Assembly (NCBI GenBank): GCA_009778035.1
Contig: WRKP01000024.1
Coordinates: 1 to 36,454 of the forward strand
From: Planctomycetaceae bacterium
Lineage (GTDB): Bacteria; Planctomycetota; Planctomycetia; Pirellulales; Thermoguttaceae
DNA: 36,454 bases
Direction: 5' to 3'
This document shows positions 25,925 to 31,639 of this stretch, in pieces. The position numbers and the translations under genes were made by a program. The notes under the pieces were generated by a model, which was not told the DNA's origin, did no database searches, and saw only the letters and a list, made by a program, of their open reading frames with translations. Each line of letters begins with the position of its first letter. The stretch's first letter is position 1.

Positions 25925-27177
25925 TTCCGGCTGGCCGCATTCGCGTCGGCTCGCGTGACCCGAACAATCTCCTCAACGGAAGTCTCGCCCGCCATCACCT
26001 TACGCCAACCCTCCATTCGGAGAGTAAGCATTCCCTCCTCAATCGCCGTCCGCTTGATTTCCCAAGCCGGTGCATTACGCTCGACCAAGTCCCGAATGCG
26101 ATCCGAAGACGCCAGCAATTCATACACTCCGCTTCGGCCCCGGTATCCCACATTTCGGCAATGCACGCAACCCTCCGCTCGGTAGATTTTGCCGTCCGGC
26201 GAGCCGACTCCTTTGAGAACACCCCGCATCGCCAAATTTTGGCCTCCATACAGTGCATCCAAAGGAAAATCTTCCGGCACATCGTCGGAATCGGGATCGT
26301 ACGGCTTTTTACAATGCGGACAAAGATTACGCACCAGCCGCTGCGCAACGACCGCATCAACGCAACTCGACACCAAAAACGGCTCGATTCCCTGGGCCAA
26401 TAGCCGAGTAAAAGCACCGGCCGCATCGTTCGTGTGCAATGTACTAAACACCAAATGTCCCGTCATCGCAGATTGTAAGGCAATTTCAATCGTCTCCGTA
26501 TCCCGCATTTCGCCGACCAGCACGACGTCGGGATCATGCCGTAATATCCGGCGAAGCAGCGAAACAAAGGTCAAGCCGATTTTTTCATTGATTTGAATTT
26601 GGCTGATTCCTTCCAACTGGTATTCGACGGGGTCTTCGGCCGTTACGATTTTGATGCCCGGCTTGTTGATGGTCGTTAAAGCACTGTACAGCGTCGTTGT
26701 TTTCCCGCTTCCCGTTGGGCCTGTAATCAGAATCAACCCGTGCGGCAGTCGGATGAGATTCGAAAATGTTTCGTAACTATGCGGCGACATCCCGAGCCCA
26801 CGCAGGGAAAATTTCATCGAGGACTTATCGAGGATCCGCATCACGATGCCGTCGCCGTAGAGCGAAGGGATTGAGGAGACACGGATGTCGATATTTCGGC
26901 CTCCGATTGTGAGGGCGATTCTTCCATCTTGGGGCAGGCGTCGTTCGGCAATGTCGAGGTTTGCCATAATTTTGAGTCGGCTCACGACCATACCGGCATT
27001 TTCGCGGATTTCCGGCGAAATGGTTTGCGGAATCAGCACGCCGTCGATGCGATAGCGGATGGCAATACCTTGTTCGTTGGTTTCGACATGAATATCGCTC
27101 GTCCGCGATTGGATTGCGTCGATCAGGATGGTATTGACGAGCCGAACAACGCCGGAGTCTTGGGATTCTTGGGCCAT
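25909..27177 (-). CDS. GspE/PulE-type secretion or pilus assembly ATPase, N-terminally short
   Basis: A 422-residue hexameric ATPase for type II secretion or type IV pilus assembly. Walker A GPTGSGKT (residues 153-160), Asp box EDPVEYQLEG (181-190), Walker B DVVLVGEMRD (217-226), His box HLVFSTLHTN (241-250) and the zinc tetracysteine CPHC (286-289) / CVHC (337-340) are all present. It starts near the SDIHVE region (~28), so the N-terminal MshEN/T2SSE_N domain of typical 550-residue GspE is absent. A promoter lies directly upstream, which argues against a missing 5' part, and no upstream fragment is seen. The C-terminal NQPGG comes from a palindromic repeat. Pilus, platform or secretin genes are not in the window; DUF1559 proteins may be substrates. 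Confidence 0.92.
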   Translation of the reverse strand: MAQESQDSGVVRLVNTILIDAIQSRTSDIHVETNEQGIAIRYRIDGVLIPQTISPEIRENAGMVVSRLKIMANLDIAERRLPQDGRIALTIGGRNIDIRVSSIPSLYGDGIVMRILDKSSMKFSLRGLGMSPHSYETFSNLIRLPHGLILITGPTGSGKTTTLYSALTTINKPGIKIVTAEDPVEYQLEGISQIQINEKIGLTFVSLLRRILRHDPDVVLVGEMRDTETIEIALQSAMTGHLVFSTLHTNDAAGAFTRLLAQGIEPFLVSSCVDAVVAQRLVRNLCPHCKKPYDPDSDDVPEDFPLDALYGGQNLAMRGVLKGVGSPDGKIYRAEGCVHCRNVGYRGRSGVYELLASSDRIRDLVERNAPAWEIKRTAIEEGMLTLRMEGWRKVMAGETSVEEIVRVTRADANAASRNQPGG

Positions 27178-27208
27178 AGCGGGGAAGGAGGCAGGAGTCC
27201 AGATTTAG

Positions 27209-27237
27209 AATATATCGCAGCAAGATGTAATCGACAA
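27209..27237 (-). promoter_or_regulatory. Promoter of the GspE-type gene
   Basis: On the minus strand TTGTCG (27232-27237), 17 bases, TATATT (27209-27214); start near 27202, leader ~25 bases without a Shine-Dalgarno site. Confidence 0.55.
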
Positions 27238-27253
27238 CCTACCTTCCGCCATT

Positions 27254-27391
27254 TAGAGCGTATTCAGAATTGGTCAGGACGTCCCGCGCGCAAGCCGGGA
27301 ACCAGGGAAGCGGTATGAACGCTGCTCGGCTGGATTCCGGCTTTCGCCGGAATGACCGTTTTTTGTCCAAAGCAAAAATGAATACGCTCTA
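27254..27391. repeat. Complete dispersed element with inverted ends, copy B
   Basis: 138 bases with terminal inverted repeats TAGAGCGTATTCA (27254) and TGAATACGCTCTA (ending 27391). Inside are a GCAAGCCGGGAACCAGGGAA stretch, GGATTCCGGCTTTCGCCGGA hairpin and a T-run, ~85-90% like copy A by eye. Its right-hand CTA is the stop codon (TAG) of carA. It has no ORF, so it would be a non-autonomous element if mobile. Confidence 0.88.
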
Positions 27392-28459
27392 GGCCGAGTG
27401 CGGCAATTTATCAATCCTTGCCGTAAAGCGGTCAAACAAAAATGCCGTGTCAAACGGACCACCGCAAGCCTCGGGATGAAATTGCACCGAAAATGAATTG
27501 CCGTATTCCAAGCCCTCACACGTCCCATCGTTGACATTGACAAACGAACTGTCTTCCGCAATCACTTCGTAACCGTGATTCTGACTGGTGATATACACGC
27601 CGCCCGTCGCTAATTCCTTGACCGGCTGATTGACCCCACGATGCCCAAATTTGAGTTTTCGCGTCGAATAGCCATTCGCCAACGCCAAAAATTGATGCCC
27701 CAAGCATATCCCGAAAATCGGCAGCCCCTCTTTTTGCAAAACCTTGATGGTTTCAATAATTCCTTTATTTCCAATATCAGCCGGATCGCCAGGCCCATTG
27801 CTTAACATAATGCCGTTCGGCTTGGTTTGCATAATTTCCTGGGCCGACGCATCATGCGGAAACGTCCACACTTCGCATCCACGCGATTCCAGTGCATTGA
27901 CAATCCCGCGTTTGGCACCAAAATCCATCAACGCAATCCGGCGACGAGTGGCATTGCTGTTTTCGCTTTTCACGACAGTACGAGCAGAAACGGCGGCAAC
28001 GGCATTGCGGATGGTATGACTGCGTGCTTCGGCAAGGTCGGCATCCGTCGGCGGTGTTGGCGTGATTTTTCCGTTCATCACGCCGTTTTCGCGGATTATT
28101 TTGGTCAGTGCCCGAGTGTCGATGCCTGATAGCCCGACGATGCCGCGTTCCCGCAAAAACGTGTCCAAATCGCCCTCACTACGGAAGTTGGACGGATGTT
28201 GACACGGATGTTTGACGATATAGCCTTTTGCGGCAACGGAGCAACTCTCAAAATCGGACGGGATGATGCCGTAGTTGCCGATGAGAGGAAATGTTTGGAG
28301 AATGATTTGTCCGTAGTAACTTGGATCAGTCAGTGTTTCCAGGTAGCCGGTCATCCCGGTCGTAAAGACGATTTCGCCGGCAATTTCTCCGTGTGCTCCC
28401 AGGGATTTTCCCTCGAAGACTGTACCGTTTTCCAAAATGAGGTAGGCAGTGTTAGGCAT
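27389..28459 (-). CDS. carA: Carbamoyl-phosphate synthase small (glutaminase) subunit
   Basis: A 356-residue class I amidotransferase that releases ammonia from glutamine for CarB, feeding arginine and pyrimidine synthesis. The N-terminal CPSase_sm domain has LENGTVFEGKSLGA, GEIVFTTGMTGYLETLTDPSY and GLSGIDTRALTKIIRENG. The amidotransferase domain shows SNGPGDPAD, FGICLGHQFLALA with the catalytic Cys, and VQFHPEA with His and Glu. The start is probably 28459 (MPNTAYLIL); an in-frame ATG at 28471 (MHHLMPN) is directly after the leader U-tract. Neither has a Shine-Dalgarno. carB is not adjacent. The 5' leader contains the attenuator-like structure shared with glutamate synthase domain 3 and amt, and the stop codon lies in a dispersed repeat. 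Confidence 0.95.
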   Translation of the reverse strand: MPNTAYLILENGTVFEGKSLGAHGEIAGEIVFTTGMTGYLETLTDPSYYGQIILQTFPLIGNYGIIPSDFESCSVAAKGYIVKHPCQHPSNFRSEGDLDTFLRERGIVGLSGIDTRALTKIIRENGVMNGKITPTPPTDADLAEARSHTIRNAVAAVSARTVVKSENSNATRRRIALMDFGAKRGIVNALESRGCEVWTFPHDASAQEIMQTKPNGIMLSNGPGDPADIGNKGIIETIKVLQKEGLPIFGICLGHQFLALANGYSTRKLKFGHRGVNQPVKELATGGVYITSQNHGYEVIAEDSSFVNVNDGTCEGLEYGNSFSVQFHPEACGGPFDTAFLFDRFTARIDKLPHSA

Positions 28460-28471
28460 AAGATGGTGCAT

Positions 28472-28527
28472 AAAAAAAGCGTTCATCGGCGCAAACTGAT
28501 TGCACCGATAAACGCCTTTGTTTATCG
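28472..28527 (-). promoter_or_regulatory. Nitrogen-gene leader (attenuator-like), carA copy
   Basis: RNA reads CGAUAAACAAAGGCGUUUAU and onward. The first structure pairs CGAUAAAC with GUUUAUCG (palindrome 28506-28527, 8 bp). The alternative is a 16-bp hairpin (28479-28494 with 28500-28515) followed by seven U (complement of 28472-28478), a textbook intrinsic terminator just before the start codon. The two share the strand GCGUUUAUCG and exclude each other. Same design as the leaders at 31073-31133 and 34255-34315. Confidence 0.8.
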
Positions 28528-28537
28528 TATTTCGAGC

Positions 28538-28566
28538 AGTGTAGCAGGAAACGGCCGTAGCGTCTA
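28538..28566 (-). promoter_or_regulatory. Promoter of carA
   Basis: On the minus strand TAGACG (28561-28566), 17 bases, TACACT (28538-28543). The -10 box lies 10 bases before the leader palindrome, the same geometry as the other two leaders, but the spacer is not conserved with them. Confidence 0.6.
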
Positions 28567-28607
28567 GTAGGGGCATGTTGCTGACCGCTGACTGGCGGCT
28601 CTGTAAT

Positions 28608-28656
28608 CGCATCCTTGACGCGCATCCTTGACGGCGGAGTCGGCAAGCCGTACAAT
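28608..28656 (+). promoter_or_regulatory. Promoter of the acetyltransferase-SDR pair, with 13-bp tandem repeat
   Basis: CGCATCCTTGACG occurs twice in direct tandem (28608-28620 and 28621-28633). The second copy provides TTGACG (28628-28633), which with TACAAT (28651-28656) at 17 bases makes a strong promoter. Transcription should start near 28663. Confidence 0.65.
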
Positions 28657-28689
28657 GCCATTACCGGTGCCTTCGACATACAACACGCC

Positions 28690-29331
28690 ATGAGCAACTT
28701 ACCAGACCCTAACGTGAAGTTTCCGCTCAAAGGACATTCGGTAACATACATCAAGCCGACTATCACACGTCCGGATATCATTGTCGGCGACTTTTCGTAT
28801 TTTAGCGACGAAGATTTTGGAAAACATGTTACGCATCATTACGACTTTTACGGCGACAAACTGATCATAGGCAAATTCTGCCAAATTGCAAAGGGTGTGG
28901 AATTTATTATGAATGGTGCAAATCACAAGATGAATGCCGCGAGTACGTTTCCGTTTTATATTTTTGAGGGCTGGGAACAGGGCGTTCCGCCGCTTTCAGA
29001 CATGCCGATTAAGGGAGACACGATTGTCGGTAACGACGTGTGGATTGGACAAAACGTAACGATACTGCCGGGCATCCAAGTTGGTAATGGAGCGATTATC
29101 GGTGCCAATTCGGTTGTCGGCAGCAACATCGAACCTTATACGGTTGTGGCGGGAAATCCTGCAAGACCAATACGCAAGCGTTTCGATGATGAGTTAATCG
29201 ATCTGTTGCAAAAACTAAAATGGTGGGACTTGCCAATAGAGCAAATCAAAACAATCATACCGCTTTTGAACGATAGTGATTTGAATCGTGTTAAAAGTGC
29301 AATCAAAGCGAAGCTCTCGGCGGGACAGTAG
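28690..29331 (+). CDS. Vat/CatB-type xenobiotic acetyltransferase
   Basis: A 213-residue left-handed beta-helix acetyltransferase of the Vat (streptogramin A) / CatB (chloramphenicol) family; the usual length is 205-220. Family features: YIKPTI, GDFSYF, HHYDFYGDKLIIGKFCQIA, the very characteristic IMNGANHKMN with its catalytic His, FPFYIFEGWEQG, PIKGDTIVGNDVWIGQNV, GAIIGANSVVGSNIEPYTVV and AGNPARPIRKRF. From memory the order and motifs are close to VatD. The start at 28690 (MSNLPDPNVKFPL) aligns with family N-termini; there is no Shine-Dalgarno. It shares a transcript with the SDR 26 bases downstream. Codons look somewhat richer in A/T than those of neighbours, compatible with transfer. Actual drug substrate untested. 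Confidence 0.9.
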   Translation: MSNLPDPNVKFPLKGHSVTYIKPTITRPDIIVGDFSYFSDEDFGKHVTHHYDFYGDKLIIGKFCQIAKGVEFIMNGANHKMNAASTFPFYIFEGWEQGVPPLSDMPIKGDTIVGNDVWIGQNVTILPGIQVGNGAIIGANSVVGSNIEPYTVVAGNPARPIRKRFDDELIDLLQKLKWWDLPIEQIKTIIPLLNDSDLNRVKSAIKAKLSAGQ

Positions 29332-29357
29332 CCACATTAAAACAATACAGTTAATAG

Positions 29358-30182
29358 ATGGACTTGGAATTGCAAAATAAAGTCGTGCTGATTACGGGCG
29401 TCAACAATCCGCAGGGCATCGGTGCGGCAACGGCATTGGCCTTCGCTCATGAAAAAGCAAAACTCGTACTTGTGTACAAAAAGATCGCATATACTTACAA
29501 CGAAGATGCGACGGGACACGACGGACTGGATCGCTACTTCAAAGCGAACAGCGGCGACGCTACGAAACTGGAATCACGGTTGTCCTCGATGAGTGCCGAC
29601 TATTTCGTTCTTGAAACCGACATATCAGACGAAACCAATGTGCGTGCCATCTATGATGCCGCCGAAAAGCGTTTCGGCAACGTTGATATTTTGATAAACA
29701 ATGCTGCCGTTGCCGACGTACACGGAGAGGATACGATTTTTTCGCTGACCGCAGATGTTGTTGATGCGACTTTCGCCGTCAATGTAAAAGGAATGTTGCT
29801 TCTGACTCGCGAATTTGTGAAGCGACGCAAAGAATGTGATAAGATTGGCGGAAGAATCATCAACTTGAGTTCCGATAATGCCGCCCATTCTTTTGCCGGT
29901 CAAATAACCTACGGGGCTTCAAAATCTGCCGTCGAATCACTCACGCGAAGTCTTGCGAGTGAAGTTGGCAAACTCGGAATCACTGTCAACGCCGTCGCTC
30001 CGGGACCAACGCAAACCGGCTGGATAGATGCTGATTTAGCAAGTCAAGTGTTGCCGAAAATCCCTCTCGGCAGGCTTGGAATGCCGGAGGATATTGCTCA
30101 CATGATCGTATTTTTGGCATCCGATAAGGCTTCGTGGATCACCGGAGAAACCATAAAGGTTTGCGGTGGACATGTTCTTTGA
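29358..30182 (+). CDS. Short-chain dehydrogenase/reductase
   Basis: A 274-residue NAD(P)-dependent oxidoreductase of the classical SDR type. It has a cofactor motif VVLITGVNNPQGIGAATALA, an NNAAV-like stretch (ILINNAAVADVHG), the active-site serine region IINLSSDNAAHSFAG and catalytic YGASK (ITYGASKSAVESL), then the standard VNAVAPGPTQTGWID and GRLGMPEDIAHMIVFLASD ending with ITGETIKVCGGHVL. It has an insert after the first helix (YKKIAYTYNEDATGHDGLDR). FabG-like in form, but the substrate is unknown. The 26-base gap to the acetyltransferase suggests an operon; joint action on an antibiotic is possible but speculative. Confidence 0.88.
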   Translation: MDLELQNKVVLITGVNNPQGIGAATALAFAHEKAKLVLVYKKIAYTYNEDATGHDGLDRYFKANSGDATKLESRLSSMSADYFVLETDISDETNVRAIYDAAEKRFGNVDILINNAAVADVHGEDTIFSLTADVVDATFAVNVKGMLLLTREFVKRRKECDKIGGRIINLSSDNAAHSFAGQITYGASKSAVESLTRSLASEVGKLGITVNAVAPGPTQTGWIDADLASQVLPKIPLGRLGMPEDIAHMIVFLASDKASWITGETIKVCGGHVL

Positions 30183-30205
30183 GACTCTTTGCGCCGGAGT
30201 ACCGG

Positions 30206-30345
30206 CTAAATGGCTCCGTCGAAAGGTTCTTGATCGAGTAATAGGCGGAGCAGTGTCGTTTTGCCGCGCGGCCATTACGACCGATGAATCCGATTTTCCA
30301 ACGGGTATCAAAACAAAGTGAAAACGGTATTCCCGAGATCAATTC
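30206..30345 (-). pseudogene. Remnant of an ABC-F ATPase (Vga/Lsa-like), frameshifted
   Basis: In one minus-strand frame the translation is ISGIPFSLCFDTRWKIGFIG then RNGR, the start of an ABC-F Walker A. Two extra bases in the GGCCGCGCGGC run (30261-30272) break the frame; in the next frame the sequence continues GKTTLLRLLLDQEPFDGAI and stops at 30206-30208. Together they give GRNGRGKTTLLRLL, as in the first ATPase domain of Lsa/Vga/Msr proteins. Only ~45 codons remain. It lies against the resistance-like acetyltransferase gene and overlaps the end of the glutamate synthase domain gene by about 7 bases. Very likely a decayed ribosome-protection gene. Confidence 0.8.
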
Positions 30346-31058
30346 TTAACATACAGTTGCGTATATGGATTTTTCGTGTTGGGTTTCAGTAAATAATACC
30401 GGTGATTTGCAAGGGATTTCGCATCCATCTTGAAGTATCCGGCAAACTCGGAAATCAACGGCACAATTTCCTGCAAATCTGCATCGGATGCAATCTCCGC
30501 CGTAACTTGCTCCGGCAAATCCGTGAGTTCCCGATCCGTCCTGATAAAAATTTTGCCCCCGTGCATACCAGTTCCAGTGAAGTTTCCGACCGGTATGTCT
30601 TCCGCGTCGATGCCGAAAACGACAAGCAGTCCGCCAGCGAGGTATTCCCCTAAAAAACTGCCGACGGAGCCGCCGATGAGGATTGCCGGTTTTTTGCCCT
30701 CATATTCTTTCATATGAATCCCGGTTCGGTATCCCGCATTGCCTCGCACAAAAATCCCGCCGCCGCGCATCGCATAACCGAGCGCATCACCGGCATTTCC
30801 GTGAACGATGATTTTGCCGTCATTCATCGTATCGCCGACCGCGTCCTGCACATTTCCGTGAACGTGGATCACCCCGCCGTCCAGGTACGCGCCGAGCGCA
30901 TTGCCCGGCGTACCGCGAATCGTCAGTGTCTTTCCGTTTAGTCCGGTGCCGATGAACCGTTGTCCGCAACATTCATCAACACGCACATCTTCCGCAGCAG
31001 AGGCGATCTGCTCGTTCAACTCTCTGAAATCGAGTTCCTTTGCCGAAATGTTTGTCAT
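30339..31058 (-). CDS. Stand-alone glutamate synthase domain 3 (GltB C-terminal, GXGXG)
   Basis: A 239-residue right-handed beta-helix protein equal to the last domain of the glutamate synthase large subunit. The repeated glycine pattern is plain: IRGTPGNALGAYLDGGVIHV, GNVQDAVGDTMNDGKIIVHG, GNAGDALGYAMRGGGIFVRG, GGSVGSFLGEYLAGGLLVVFG. In archaea and some bacteria the amidotransferase, synthase and GXGXG domains are separate proteins; the others are not in the window. Formylmethanofuran dehydrogenase subunit C is a relative, but the C-terminal half fits the glutamate synthase type better. No Shine-Dalgarno at the ATG. The 5' leader is an attenuator-like structure shared with carA and amt, agreeing with a nitrogen-assimilation role. 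Confidence 0.88.
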   Translation of the reverse strand: MTNISAKELDFRELNEQIASAAEDVRVDECCGQRFIGTGLNGKTLTIRGTPGNALGAYLDGGVIHVHGNVQDAVGDTMNDGKIIVHGNAGDALGYAMRGGGIFVRGNAGYRTGIHMKEYEGKKPAILIGGSVGSFLGEYLAGGLLVVFGIDAEDIPVGNFTGTGMHGGKIFIRTDRELTDLPEQVTAEIASDADLQEIVPLISEFAGYFKMDAKSLANHRYYLLKPNTKNPYTQLYVKN

Positions 31059-31072
31059 TGGGATTGTCCATG

Positions 31073-31133
31073 AAAAAAGGCGTATATCGGCACAACCAGT
31101 TGAAGTTGCGCCGATAAACGCCCTTGTTTATCA
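31073..31133 (-). promoter_or_regulatory. Nitrogen-gene leader (attenuator-like), glutamate synthase copy
   Basis: Palindrome 31112-31133 (GAUAAAC / GUUUAUC) overlaps an 18-position hairpin (31079-31096 with 31105-31122; 17 paired) followed by six U (complement of 31073-31078). The RNA then reads CAUGGACAAU, identical to the amt leader. The terminator loop and the distal stem differ from the other copies while pairing is kept. Confidence 0.82.
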
Positions 31134-31144
31134 TACAGGCGGGC

Positions 31145-31172
31145 AGTATAGCACGAAATGAGCGAACGTCAA
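31145..31172 (-). promoter_or_regulatory. Promoter of the glutamate synthase domain gene
   Basis: TTGACG (31167-31172), 16 bases, TATACT (31145-31150) on the minus strand. Together with the CCCCCTG before the -35 and CATTTCGTG in the spacer it is almost a copy of the amt promoter. Confidence 0.75.
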
Positions 31173-31380
31173 CAGGGGGTATTTCCGACGGAGATGCAAT
31201 CGGAAGACTGCAACTCTATCTTTTCCGCGACCTTGTGATAAATTCTGCCGATAGCCCCGCGTCGCTTGCATTGAACCTATTGCATTTCGCAAAAAAGTGT
31301 GGCATAGCGGACGGACAATTAGAAATCCCGTTCCGATTCGTCGGAGCGGATTGAATTACGAGTACGTTAACAAACATTCA

Positions 31381-31617
31381 AGACCGCTTCGGCGGATGAC
31401 AGTTTTCTACGTGTCAACCGGGAAACCGGGTAGAAAATAGTTGGTGATTTGTAAAGTTGCGTGACTCCGAAAGGGGTGCGTCGCGTACATACTTGCGGAC
31501 AGAATCAGCATTGTCCAATTGGCTAGCAATGCACCACTGTCGTAGGTGGGGTTACTCCGTTCTTACAATGGCGTGCCGCTCCCGTCTTGAGCGGTTTCTG
31601 TTGCCGGACTCGGCAAA
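31381..31617 (+). ncRNA. Putative structured RNA upstream of the DUF5685-like gene
   Basis: The 580-base gap between the glutamate synthase domain gene and 31640 has no convincing gene but a chain of good plus-strand hairpins: CCGC-UUCG-GCGG (31384-31395); a 12-bp stem ACAGUUUUCUAC with GUAGAAAAUAGU (11 paired) enclosing CCGG-GAAA-CCGG; ACUCC-GAAA-GGGGU (near 31464-31477); GCAUUG/CAAUGC; CACC/GGUG; CCGCUC/GAGCGG; and UUGCCG-GACU-CGGCAA (31600-31615). UUCG and GAAA loops only make sense on the plus strand. It matches no tmRNA, RNase P, SRP or 6S signature I know. It could be an independent RNA or the leader of the gene at 31640. Confidence 0.5.
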
Positions 31618-31639
31618 CCATTTAATCTCCATTTGATCT

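Noticed and set aside
31124-31354. Plus-strand open frame ending LPFRFVGAD-like residues before the structured RNA
   Set aside because: It has no in-frame start after the promoter region it overlaps and no recognised family. It could be a gene remnant, but I cannot support it.
31381-31617. Identification of the structured RNA as RNase P, tmRNA, 6S or SRP RNA
   Set aside because: ACAGAA and GGGUGCG-like words are present, but the RNase P GAGGAAAGUCC core, tmRNA ends and SRP GNAR/GGAA loop signature are absent.
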